Origin: Bradyrhizobium sp. BRP22
GTDB lineage: Bacteria; Pseudomonadota; Alphaproteobacteria; Rhizobiales; Xanthobacteraceae
Reading direction: 5' to 3'
DNA length: 64,000 bases
Assembly: GCF_020194175.1 (NCBI RefSeq)
Contig: NZ_JADYVX010000014.1
Coordinates: forward strand, 62,001-126,000
The position numbers and the translations under genes were made by a program. The number at the start of each line of letters is the position of its first letter. The stretch's first letter is position 1. Positions 1 to 8,043 of this stretch are shown here, piece after piece. The notes under the pieces were generated by a model, which made no database searches, was not told where the DNA came from, and saw only the letters and a list, made by a program, of their open reading frames with translations.

Positions 1-1194
1 CACCTCGCCGACTATTCCGGCGGCACCTCGGACGTCGGCACGCCTTACGGGCAGGCCGTCGCCGACACCTTTGCGTGGGTCAACAAGAATGGCGGCATCG
101 GCGGCAAGAAGCTCAATGTCGATACCAACGACTACGGCTATCAGGTGCCGCGCGCGATCGCGCTCTACAAGAAATGGTCGGCGCCGGACGGCAAGGTCGC
201 GGCGATCATGGGCTGGGGCACCGCCGATACGGAGGCGCTGACCGGCTTCCTCGCCCAGGACAAGATCCCGGATATCTCGGGCTCTTATGCGGCAGCGTTG
301 ACCGATCCGGAGGGTACCAGCGGCAAGGCAAAGCCCGCGCCCTACAATTTCTTCTATGGTCCGAGCTATTCGGACGCGCTGCGCGCGATGCTGATCTGGG
401 CAGCGGACGATTGGAAAGCCAAGGGCAAGTCGGGCAAACCCAAGTTCGTTCACATGGGCGCCAACCATCCCTATCCCAACGCACCAAAGGCGGCCGGCGA
501 AGCCATCGCCACCGAACTCGGCTTCGAGGTGCTGCCGCCGCTCGTATTCGCGCTCACCCCCGGCGACTATTCCGCGCAATGCCTCAGCCTCAAGAGCTCC
601 GGCGCCAATTACGCCTATCTCGGCAATACGGCAGCGTCCAACATCTCCGTGTTGAAGGCCTGCAAGGCGGCCGGCGCCGACGTGCAGTTCCTGGGCAACG
701 TCTGGGGCATGGATGAGAACGCGGCCAAGACCGCCGGTGATGCGGCCGATGGCGTGATCTTCCCGCTGCGCACGGCGGTCGGCTGGGGTGGCGATGCGCC
801 CGGCATGAAGACGGTGATGGAAATCTCCAAAATCTCGGACCCGTCGGGCAAGATCTATCGTCCCGTGCATTATATCGCCGCCGTCTGCTCGGCCCTCTAC
901 ATGAAGGAGGCGATCGAGTGGGCCGACAAGAACGGCGGCGCGACCGGCGAGAACGTCGCCAAGGGCTTCCATCAGAAGAAGGACTGGATACCGGCCGGCA
1001 TGGAAGGCGTCTGCAACGCCTCGACCTGGACCGCAAAGGACCATCGCCCGACCACGAAGGTCGATCTCTACCGTTCCAAGGTCACCGGCTCGACCGACGG
1101 CGATCTCAACGACCTCATGGCCAAGGGCGCGATCAAGCTCGAGAAGGTCAAGACCGTGGAGCTGCCGCGCAAGCCGGAATGGCTGGGGTGGTGA
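1..1194 (+). CDS. ABC transporter substrate-binding protein, Liv/amide type (5' end outside window)
   Basis: The frame is open from base 1, so the start and signal peptide lie outside the window; 397 residues are visible, ending Trp-Leu-Gly-Trp. The sequence has the character of the Leu/Ile/Val-binding periplasmic family (Peripla_BP_6): a G-TPYG-AVADTFAWVN segment near the visible start, then alternating hydrophobic strands and helices of two Rossmann-like lobes. It would bind a small ligand in the periplasm and deliver it to a LivHM-type permease. The Liv-type ATPase gene 144 bases downstream supports this role. The ligand cannot be read from the sequence; relatives bind amino acids, amides, urea or aromatic acids. 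Confidence 0.85.
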   Translation, partial: HLADYSGGTSDVGTPYGQAVADTFAWVNKNGGIGGKKLNVDTNDYGYQVPRAIALYKKWSAPDGKVAAIMGWGTADTEALTGFLAQDKIPDISGSYAAALTDPEGTSGKAKPAPYNFFYGPSYSDALRAMLIWAADDWKAKGKSGKPKFVHMGANHPYPNAPKAAGEAIATELGFEVLPPLVFALTPGDYSAQCLSLKSSGANYAYLGNTAASNISVLKACKAAGADVQFLGNVWGMDENAAKTAGDAADGVIFPLRTAVGWGGDAPGMKTVMEISKISDPSGKIYRPVHYIAAVCSALYMKEAIEWADKNGGATGENVAKGFHQKKDWIPAGMEGVCNASTWTAKDHRPTTKVDLYRSKVTGSTDGDLNDLMAKGAIKLEKVKTVELPRKPEWLGW

Positions 1195-1219
1195 GGCACA
1201 CTGACATCAACAACACTCC

Positions 1220-1323
1220 GTCGTCATCCCCCGCGGAGGCGGGGGATCCAGTGCGCAGCGGCTTCGCAGTGGAATTGCAAGCGCCGCTGGAATACCGGGT
1301 CACCCGCCTTCGCGAGTGACGAC
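1220..1323. repeat. Intergenic paired-hairpin inverted repeat
   Basis: The left arm (1220-1252) and right arm (1290-1323) are imperfect reverse complements, both ending in GTCGTCA read inward. Each arm also folds on itself: 1226-1234 pairs perfectly with 1239-1247 around a GGAG loop, and the right arm has a CTTC loop with one mismatch in its stem. This REP/BIME-like design fits a dispersed intergenic element. From memory, similar GTCGTCAT..GGCGGG units are common in Bradyrhizobium intergenic DNA. It lies between the binding-protein gene and the ATPase gene and could attenuate or stabilise the transcript there. Confidence 0.7.
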
Positions 1324-1338
1324 TAGAAGGTGATCACG

Positions 1339-2178
1339 ATGACCCAAACCGTCGAAGCAACTCATCCGGGACCAGCTGCGGTCCCCGCGCCGCCCCTCCT
1401 CAGTGTCAACAACATCGAGGTGGTCTACGATGACGTCATCCTGGTGTTGCGAGGCCTGAGCCTCGAAGTGCCCAGAGGTTCGATCGTGGCGCTGCTGGGG
1501 GCCAACGGCGCGGGCAAATCGACCACGCTGAAGGCGATCTCGGGGCTGCTCAAGACCGAAGACGGCGAGGTGACGCGCGGCGAGATCATCTTTAACGGCG
1601 AGCGCATCAACGGCATCGATCCCGACAAGATCGTCCGCCGCGGCATATTCCAGGTGATGGAGGGACGGCGCATCATCGCCGACATGACATCGCTGGAGAA
1701 TTTGCGGCTCGGCGCGTTCACCCGCAGCGACGGCCAGGTCGATGCCGACATCGACATGGTCTTCAACTATTTCCCGCGCCTGAAGGAGCGCACGGGGCTG
1801 GCCGGCTATCTCTCCGGCGGCGAACAGCAGATGCTGGCGATCGGCCGCGCGCTGATGGCACGCCCGAAGATGATCCTGATGGACGAGCCGTCTATGGGTC
1901 TGTCGCCGCTGCTGGTGAAGGAGGTGTTCGCCATCATCAAGGAGATCAACCGCGACCTCGGCGTCACCATCCTCCTGGTGGAGCAGAATGCGCGGGCAGC
2001 GCTTTCGGTGGCGAGCCACGGCTACATTATGGAACAGGGCAAGGTGGTGCTTGACGGCAGCGCCGACGAATTGCGCGACAACGAGGACGTCAAGGAGTTC
2101 TACCTCGGCGGCGCTGGCGAGCAACGCAAGAGTTTCAAGAACCTCAAGAGCTTCAAGCGGCGGAAGCGGTGGCTATGA
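1339..2178 (+). CDS. Liv-type ABC transporter ATP-binding protein (LivF-like)
   Basis: A 279-residue cytoplasmic ATPase. The Walker A motif GANGAGKST is near residue 54, the signature LSGGEQQ near 155, and the Walker B region MILMDEPSMGLSP follows; the H-loop is replaced by the LivF-typical LLVEQNARAAL. It would power a branched-chain amino acid or amide importer with the upstream binding protein. ATG 1339 is chosen because AGAAGG (1325-1330) sits 8 bases ahead; an in-frame GTG at 1330 overlaps that ribosome site. The protein is longer than the usual LivF of about 235 residues: it has a Pro/Ala-rich N-terminal tail of about 20 residues and a Lys/Arg-rich C-terminal tail. Confidence 0.88.
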   Translation: MTQTVEATHPGPAAVPAPPLLSVNNIEVVYDDVILVLRGLSLEVPRGSIVALLGANGAGKSTTLKAISGLLKTEDGEVTRGEIIFNGERINGIDPDKIVRRGIFQVMEGRRIIADMTSLENLRLGAFTRSDGQVDADIDMVFNYFPRLKERTGLAGYLSGGEQQMLAIGRALMARPKMILMDEPSMGLSPLLVKEVFAIIKEINRDLGVTILLVEQNARAALSVASHGYIMEQGKVVLDGSADELRDNEDVKEFYLGGAGEQRKSFKNLKSFKRRKRWL

Positions 2179-2192
2179 GCGCAGCCGGGTGC

Positions 2193-3350
2193 CTATTGCA
2201 GCACCTGCTCCGCTTCCGTCACCGCACAGAGAACATGATAGAACGAAGACGCAGGGATGGTGGCGACAAGCGACTTGCCGTCGCGGTCGAACTGATCGTA
2301 CCAGCCGCCCGCAACGGGATGGCTCAGGTAATGCCGCTCAAGGCGCGCCAAGGCGGCACGCGCCTGGTCAGCAGCCCCCGCCTCGCCGGATTCGGCTTGC
2401 GCGATCCAGGCCTTTGCGATCTCGCTCTGCGGCCACAGACGCCGAGAGTTGCGCCGGATAAGGCCCTCGACATTGCCTTCGTCGGTCAGGCAACCGGTCG
2501 CCTCGTCACGATAGCGCAATGCCGAAGCCAGCAATTCACCGCGATAGCGTCCCGTCGGGCAGCCCGTGATGCGTTCAAAGCCTTTCAAGAGCCAGACCCA
2601 TTCGGCCAAGTGTCCAGGCTCGACGCTGACGGGCGAAATCCTGGACCAGTCTTCCTCGAAATATTCGCCAAGCACATGGGTCTGCTTGTCGTAGAGATTG
2701 GCAAGGAAGAGCGCAAAAAACTCGCCGGCGCGCTGCTGGAACGCCAAGTCATGCGTGGCGTCGAATATGGCGATCATCGCCTCGAACAGATGCATCTGCG
2801 GATTCTGCCGCCGCGGCAGGGACGCCGGCACCCCCTCGAGAAAGCCGCCATTCGGCGAGCGCAGATGCGCGTCGAGATAGGCGAGCAGCGCGTCGATCTC
2901 CGAGCGCACCTGCGCGTCGCGATCAAGCTCATAAACAGTCGCGAGCGCCAGCAGCACGAAGGCGTGGTCATAGGTGTCGCGCCGCGCGTCGAGCACGCCA
3001 CCGTCGGGTGTCAGCCTGTGGACGAAGCCCGGCCGGCCGTCTGGCGCCTTCGCCTTCGTCAAGAGATGATCGAGCCCCTTCAGCGCGATCTCGCGGCCTT
3101 CGCTATACCAGCCCATCTGCGCGGCCTTGGCGTAGCAATAGATCTGTCGGGCCTGAACGAATACGCGCCGCGGGGCGAGCCGATCGGCACCGCCGTCGGG
3201 GTCGAGCCGGTCGACAAAGCCCCCTGCCGCATCATCCCACCCTTCCGTGCGCCACAGCGGCAGGCAGTGCTCGATGACGCGACGCTTCAGCCTGCCGACG
3301 ACATCGGCATCCGAAGGGTCGCTCGCTGCGGCGGTCTGCGTATCTGCCAT
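2193..3350 (-). CDS. AGE-family sugar epimerase/isomerase
   Basis: A 385-residue protein of the N-acylglucosamine 2-epimerase fold, an (alpha/alpha)6 barrel. Family landmarks are visible: an aromatic N-terminal W-x-x-E-G-W-D-D segment, the central VEPGHLAEWVWLLKGF block, which carries the active-site His and Glu/Trp region, and the C-terminal HPVAGGWYDQFDRDGK block. Members interconvert mannose/fructose, cellobiose or N-acylhexosamines, so the exact substrate is open. ATG 3350 is taken because the homologous sequence begins there; 65 in-frame residues upstream are Arg/Pro-rich and not convincing. It is convergent with the LivF-like gene and divergent from the AMP ligase at 3443. Confidence 0.82.
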   Translation of the reverse strand: MADTQTAAASDPSDADVVGRLKRRVIEHCLPLWRTEGWDDAAGGFVDRLDPDGGADRLAPRRVFVQARQIYCYAKAAQMGWYSEGREIALKGLDHLLTKAKAPDGRPGFVHRLTPDGGVLDARRDTYDHAFVLLALATVYELDRDAQVRSEIDALLAYLDAHLRSPNGGFLEGVPASLPRRQNPQMHLFEAMIAIFDATHDLAFQQRAGEFFALFLANLYDKQTHVLGEYFEEDWSRISPVSVEPGHLAEWVWLLKGFERITGCPTGRYRGELLASALRYRDEATGCLTDEGNVEGLIRRNSRRLWPQSEIAKAWIAQAESGEAGAADQARAALARLERHYLSHPVAGGWYDQFDRDGKSLVATIPASSFYHVLCAVTEAEQVLQ

Positions 3351-3442
3351 TGCATTTCCCGGAGCATCGCCGATCCGGCGAGAAGCCGTCTGATAGCACG
3401 TCGAAGGCGGAGCGCAATCGCGCGAACCCGTGAGGATCACCC

Positions 3443-4672
3443 ATGACGGACCACTATGACGCCCGCGAAACCCGCGATCCCGCCGAGCGCGAGGCGGAAC
3501 TGTTCGCCCGCCTGCCTGATATCCTGCGGCGGGCCATGGCGGCACCGGCCTATGCCGAGCACCTCAACGGCGTCGATCCTGCCGCCATCACCAGCCGCGC
3601 CGCGCTGGCTCGCCTGCCGGTGCTGCGCAAGTCGGAACTCCCGGCCCTGCACAAGGCCGCCCCACCCTTCGGCGGCTTCGTTGCCGGGCCGCCAGGATCG
3701 TTTGCGCGCCTGTTCACCTCGCCCGGACCGATCTTTGAGCCCGAGGCCGCCCACGACGACGCCTGGCGCGGGGCGCGGGCGCTGTTCGCGGCAGGCTTTC
3801 GTCCGGGCGACGTGGTTCTTAACACCTTCAGCTATCATCTCACCCCCGGCGGCTTCATCTTCGATACCTCCGCCCGGGCGCTTGGTTGCGGGGTGATCCC
3901 CGCCGGCCCCGGGAATACCGAGCAGCAATTCGAGCTGATCGAGGCCTACCGGCCGATTGGCTACAGTGGCACGCCGGATTTCCTGAAGATCCTGCTCGAT
4001 GCGGCCGCGGGCGCCGGACGCGATGTCTCCTCGATCAAGCGCGCGCTGGTATCGGGGGCCGCCTTTCCGAAATCGCTGCAGGAGGAGATCAAGGCGCGCG
4101 GCATCGACGCCTATCAGGCGTTCGGCACCGCCGATCTGGGCATGATCGCGTTCGAGACCGAGGCGCGCGACGGCATGGTGGTCAACGAGGATCTGATCCT
4201 AGAGATCGTCAGGCCCGGCACCGGCGACCCCGTCGCAACGGGTGACGTCGGCGAGATCGTGGTCACCTCCCTGGACCCGCACCATCCCTGGATCCGCCTC
4301 GCACTGGGCGACCTCACGGCTGCCCTCCCAGGAGTAAGCTCATGCGGGCGCACCAGCATGCGCATCAAGGGCTGGATGGGACGCGCCGACCAGACGACCA
4401 AGGTCAAAGGCATGTTCGTGCGACCTGAGCAGATCGCCGAGGTCAGCAAACGACACCCCGAACTCGGGCGGCTGCGCCTGGTGGTGACGCGCTCCGGCGA
4501 GACCGACGTCATGACGCTGAAAGCAGAGACAGCCGCAGCGAGCCCAGCCCTTCAGAGTGAGCTCGCCGTGACCTTGCGGGCCGTGACGAAACTCGGCGGC
4601 AATGTCGAGTTGGTCGGTGCCGGCGCGCTGCCGAACGACGGCAAGGTGATATCCGACGAACGCAGCGCGTAG
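3443..4672 (+). CDS. Phenylacetate-CoA ligase-like AMP-binding protein
   Basis: A 409-residue member of the adenylate-forming superfamily, closest in layout to PaaK-type aryl-CoA ligases. The N-terminal region has the LPVLRKSEL motif; the middle holds GYSGTPDFLK and the acyl-adenylate region around QAFGTADLGMIAFE; the C-terminal part keeps the GRADQTTKVKGMFVRPEQI block that orders the small lid domain. It should activate a carboxylic acid with ATP and transfer it to CoA. The substrate is not deducible. GAGGATC just ahead of ATG 3443 is a good ribosome site. Its stop lies 2 bases from the convergent acetyltransferase gene. Confidence 0.82.
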   Translation: MTDHYDARETRDPAEREAELFARLPDILRRAMAAPAYAEHLNGVDPAAITSRAALARLPVLRKSELPALHKAAPPFGGFVAGPPGSFARLFTSPGPIFEPEAAHDDAWRGARALFAAGFRPGDVVLNTFSYHLTPGGFIFDTSARALGCGVIPAGPGNTEQQFELIEAYRPIGYSGTPDFLKILLDAAAGAGRDVSSIKRALVSGAAFPKSLQEEIKARGIDAYQAFGTADLGMIAFETEARDGMVVNEDLILEIVRPGTGDPVATGDVGEIVVTSLDPHHPWIRLALGDLTAALPGVSSCGRTSMRIKGWMGRADQTTKVKGMFVRPEQIAEVSKRHPELGRLRLVVTRSGETDVMTLKAETAAASPALQSELAVTLRAVTKLGGNVELVGAGALPNDGKVISDERSA

Positions 4673-4674
4673 CG

Positions 4675-5337
4675 TCAGCGCAGCTCCATCCGAATCAACC
4701 GTTCGCCAGGCTCATACTTGAGAATATCCTTTGGACCTGGGTGGCGCGTCAGATCCGCGCCGTCCAGCACGTAGAGATCGTCGGTGTGCTTGCAGCGCCA
4801 TTCGCCGCGGCCGGACAGAGGCAGATCGATCTTCTCGCCGAACGCGCTCACCCAGCCGACCTGGCGCGCCGGCGTTCCCACCATCATCGACCAGTCCTTG
4901 GAGCTCTTGGTCAGCGTCGCGCCGGCGGCGAGGAAGGTGCCCACGCCGCAGGTAAGGTCGGGGACCACGGTCGAGTTCGCCCCGAGTGTCGTGCCGGTCT
5001 TCACCAGCGTCTTCTTGAACACCGCGTGGCGGTTGATCGCGGCACGGGGAAAGGAGATGTGGGTGAACACCATGTACGGGGCGCAGAAGATGAAGTCCTC
5101 GAGCTCGACATGCGAGAAGATCGAGACCGAATTGCCGAGGCGGCACGCATTGCCCACGATGGCGTTGCGCTCGACATAGGTGTTCTGGCCGAGGCTGCAA
5201 TTCTCGCCGATGACAGCGCCCGGCGCGACATGCGAGAAGTACCAGACCTTGGTGAAGTCACCGACCTTTGCTCCCTCTTCAACGACCGCAGTCGGGTGAA
5301 TAAACGGTGCTGCACCACCTTCTTGAAGCGTCGTCAT
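4675..5337 (-). CDS. Left-handed beta-helix N-acetyltransferase (WbpD/WlbB-like)
   Basis: A 220-residue acyltransferase with isoleucine-patch hexapeptide repeats from about residue 12 to 140 (for example VVEEGAKVGDFTKV, GENCSLGQNTYV, GNACRLGNSVSI). The segment VGTPARQVGWVSAFGEKI after the helix is typical of the WbpD/WlbB group, which acetylates the 3-amino group of UDP-2-acetamido-3-amino-glucuronate with acetyl-CoA. It contains about 50 extra C-terminal residues ending in a CKHTDDLYVL region. ATG 5337 is used; the 22 in-frame residues before it are Arg-rich. It opens the surface-polysaccharide island, so a role in making an acetylated amino sugar is likely; the exact sugar is inferred. Confidence 0.78.
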   Translation of the reverse strand: MTTLQEGGAAPFIHPTAVVEEGAKVGDFTKVWYFSHVAPGAVIGENCSLGQNTYVERNAIVGNACRLGNSVSIFSHVELEDFIFCAPYMVFTHISFPRAAINRHAVFKKTLVKTGTTLGANSTVVPDLTCGVGTFLAAGATLTKSSKDWSMMVGTPARQVGWVSAFGEKIDLPLSGRGEWRCKHTDDLYVLDGADLTRHPGPKDILKYEPGERLIRMELR

Positions 5338-5600
5338 GCCGGATTCTTGCCCTCTTTCGCGCCGTTGCCCTGCCGCGCGAGCGATACGTCGCCGGTGACG
5401 CACCCCTTCTGCCGGCTCCGTCCTATATTAAGAAAAGCCGCCGGGAATCAAGGCGGAAACTAGCTCCGAACGCCTCCGGATTTACCACGTTTGGCCTCCC
5501 GGAACTTGCATGATCTGCCTCCCATCGAATATCGGAGGGGTTGTTCATTGGATGGTTGCGGTGCTAGTGAACCTCGATGATCGGCTGGGGGAGCGCATCT

Positions 5601-6956
5601 ATGTTCCGTGCCATGCGCCTCCTTTTGGCGAGGCCGAGCGACTTTGCTTGGGATCAGTGTGCGATAGTTCTATTTGCTGTCCTTTTTGCTGCTAGTCCGC
5701 TCGCAGTTTTAGCACACGGATGGTTCTCGACTGGCTCCTGGTTCACCGGGTTTCTGATGGCTGGATCAACCGTTGCTCTGCTCGTCCTCGGACGGTGGCG
5801 TGACTTCGAAATCGATACGCGCGACGTGATATTTTGCTGCTTGCTAGCGGTGATCGGCATTTCTCTGGCGTTGAACGGTATCGGTCCTAATCGGAACGAG
5901 TTCTATCTCCTGCTGCTTACGCTAGCTGCGTATCCGGCGGCGCGACTGTGTTCGATGCATGTGTCGTCCGGCGCCTTCATCCTCGTCATCGCGGTACTGG
6001 TCGCGGCGGGAACGCTGGCGACGATTCCTTGGCTGATCGAGCAGTGGAGCGATCCAAAGCATCCTAAGGTGGCGGTGTTCGGTGTCTATGACGCGGCGCC
6101 GGCGCAGTTCACGATGCTGTTAGGTTTTCTGCTGCTATCTGTGACTTCTCGGCGGCTGACCCCGCGCTGGACAATCCTCGTCGCTGGACTGTCGGCCATT
6201 CCGGCATTCGTATTCGCAGCCTGCCAGGTGAGGTTTACGTTCGTTGCGATAGCCGCAGCGATGCTGGTCGCAGTCGGCATCGCAAAGCAAGCGCAACAGC
6301 GCCTCTATATCATAATGATTCTGGGCGTCGTCTCGGTGGCGGGATTTGCAGGCACCGCGGCGCGTTGGGGAACAACTAAGCTCTTTGTTGAACATGCCTT
6401 CGAGAGTGCTACAACATCCTTGGACTCAGGATGTGCGCAGATCGACATCCGCAATTCAATCGACATCCGCAAGCAACTCTACATCGAGGCATTCCGACTT
6501 CTGGCTAGAGGCGAGGCATTTGGTATCGGCTTTGAGCGCTTCCCAACGATGTCGTGCATTCCGGGGACGCAGGTCCATAGCGCGCCGCTGCAGGTCGCCA
6601 TCGAGTTCGGGCCACTGGCTGGCGTGCTGTTTGTGATCCTGATCGCGAAATGCATCGGCGCCCGGTTGTACTGGCTCGGACGGATCAACCCTGAAGCGCG
6701 ATTCGTTGTAGCAGGCGTCGTCTTCGCCACCATTCTGAGCCTGGCACATGGCCGGGTCAGCCGCGAGATTCCCTTATTCTTGCTCTTGGGCTGCGCTGCC
6801 GCAGTTAGTAGCCGTGGCCATCACTGTGCCATGGAATGGATGCGGGACGCTTTAAGAGGATATTCGATGCCTTCAGACCCGTGGAGTTTCGACGTGTCCA
6901 AGCCGGCCCCGTCTGCAGGCCCTGCCGAGCGCGAACACGCACCCTCCGCTTTTTAG
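5601..6956 (+). CDS. O-antigen ligase/polymerase-like membrane protein (Wzy_C type)
   Basis: A 451-residue inner-membrane protein with about ten to twelve hydrophobic segments and a large periplasmic loop at roughly residues 255-325. Just after that loop comes VHSAPLQVAIEFGPLAG, the H-x-x-x-L-Q-x-x-x-E-x-G block typical of Wzy_C proteins. These enzymes polymerise O-units or ligate glycan to lipid A core. ATG 5601 is chosen because GGGGAG (5587-5592) lies 8 bases ahead, whereas the in-frame ATG 5577 has no ribosome site. Base composition here (about 5400-7700) is visibly more A/T-rich than in the flanks, which suggests horizontal acquisition, as is common for polysaccharide polymerase genes. 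Confidence 0.8.
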   Translation: MFRAMRLLLARPSDFAWDQCAIVLFAVLFAASPLAVLAHGWFSTGSWFTGFLMAGSTVALLVLGRWRDFEIDTRDVIFCCLLAVIGISLALNGIGPNRNEFYLLLLTLAAYPAARLCSMHVSSGAFILVIAVLVAAGTLATIPWLIEQWSDPKHPKVAVFGVYDAAPAQFTMLLGFLLLSVTSRRLTPRWTILVAGLSAIPAFVFAACQVRFTFVAIAAAMLVAVGIAKQAQQRLYIIMILGVVSVAGFAGTAARWGTTKLFVEHAFESATTSLDSGCAQIDIRNSIDIRKQLYIEAFRLLARGEAFGIGFERFPTMSCIPGTQVHSAPLQVAIEFGPLAGVLFVILIAKCIGARLYWLGRINPEARFVVAGVVFATILSLAHGRVSREIPLFLLLGCAAAVSSRGHHCAMEWMRDALRGYSMPSDPWSFDVSKPAPSAGPAEREHAPSAF

Positions 6957-7009
6957 GCAGGTCGGAGTGCAGGGCGACACGACTGACGTGTTCGTTTGTA
7001 GTAAAGTGC

Positions 7010-7537
7010 TCAAACCTTCGTTTGCAGCAGCGGACGGATAAAATCTGCAAGATCGCCGCCCTCAAACAAATATCCTTGTATTCCAGCGGCTGCGGCGGCC
7101 TCCAGATCGTGCGGCTTGTCGCCGATCAGAATGCTTGCCTCTTTTCGCACCGGCCAATCTCTGAGGCAGTCCAGTATCATTCCGGGTGCTGGCTTGCGCC
7201 GGTCGCTGGCACGCCGCCACTGCTCCACAACCCCGTCCTCATGATAGGGGCAATATTGGAAGTCGTCGATGTGGGCACCAATTTTGGCGAGTTCGCTGTT
7301 CATCCATTTATGCAATCGATGGACGGCTTCGATTCCGTAATAGCCACGCGCAACGCCAGCTTGGTTCGTCACCACAAAGGTCAGGTAACCGAGGTCGTTG
7401 CAGAGCCTAATCGCTTCTCGTGCGCCGGCAATCCACTCGAAGTCCTCGACCCTATGGACGTAATTCTTGTCAACGTTGAGCACGCCGTCGCGGTCGAAAA
7501 AGACCGCTGGTCGGCTAATCCGATTTGTTGGCTCCAT
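7010..7537 (-). CDS. gmhB: HAD-IIIA phosphatase, GmhB-like (heptose 1,7-bisphosphate 7-phosphatase)
   Basis: A 175-residue HAD phosphatase. Motif I is FFDRDGVLN with both nucleophile and general-acid Asp; motif II is FVVTNQAGVARG; motif III/IV is RRKPAPGM followed by LIGDKPHDLEAA. The fold and length match GmhB, which removes the 7-phosphate of D-glycero-manno-heptose bisphosphate for LPS core or S-layer heptose. The usual zinc loop C-x-H-x(n)-C-x-C is only half present: CPYH is kept, but the distal pair aligns with Ser and Arg (ASDRRKP instead of CDCRKP). ATG 7537 has an AGGCGAG ribosome site; a TTG at 7558 is the alternative. Confidence 0.8.
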   Translation of the reverse strand: MEPTNRISRPAVFFDRDGVLNVDKNYVHRVEDFEWIAGAREAIRLCNDLGYLTFVVTNQAGVARGYYGIEAVHRLHKWMNSELAKIGAHIDDFQYCPYHEDGVVEQWRRASDRRKPAPGMILDCLRDWPVRKEASILIGDKPHDLEAAAAAGIQGYLFEGGDLADFIRPLLQTKV

Positions 7538-8043
7538 TTCTCGCCTGATGGTGATCAAGAGTCGGACCGTGATGCAAGCTTCAACGAACTAATTCGACAT
7601 CCATGTGAGCACCTCCGTCTCATCGAGTCCGTCTCATCGAGTCCATCTGATGCTTCGGTCGCTGAGCCAAACACGATCCGCCAAAGCGATGCGGGCCTTA
7701 CGGTCCCGTTCCTCAGCTTACCATAACACCACCATCAAGATACATATTGGCTTCTCAGGGCAATGCCGATACGCCAGCTCCCTTCTGCAACGCCATGATG
7801 CATCAGATCCTGACCGTAATCCAGGAACCGAAACGACCGCTGCCGTTCGACGACCACCCTGCGCCGGCTTCATCGACTCCTACAGGAACAACTGGTCGTC
7901 GGCGGGATCGAAGTGGTATCGATCGGACAATTACTTTATTGGACGGCGCCGCAGCATCGCGCATCTTCCTGCTGTGGTACCTGACGCCGCGCGAGATATT
8001 TCGCGAACGCGAGGCAAGCGATAGAGTGATGGCCTAGCAAGAC
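7538..8043. other. Stretch without a supportable gene
   Basis: About 500 bases between the GmhB-like gene and the CgeB-like gene. Both strands carry open frames (for example 7605-8024 and 7747-8037 on the plus strand), but they start at GTG/TTG, lack ribosome sites and have compositions unlike real proteins. The only pattern seen is a short tandem duplication at 7617-7644. The stretch may be a decayed gene or the upstream region of the operon that begins at 8044. Confidence 0.5.
7617..7644. repeat. Tandem 14-base duplication
   Basis: Two perfect adjacent copies of GTCTCATCGAGTCC (7617-7630 and 7631-7644). It lies in the gene-poor stretch 80 bases upstream of the GmhB-like start. No function is evident; replication slippage is the simplest origin. 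Confidence 0.6.

Noticed and set aside
2169..3446. Long plus-strand open frame of 425 codons
   Set aside because: It is antisense to the AGE-family epimerase gene, which has clear family motifs.
7605..8024. Plus-strand open frames between the GmhB-like and CgeB-like genes
   Set aside because: GTG/TTG starts, no ribosome site, low-complexity Ser/Arg/Thr-rich composition and no recognisable motif.
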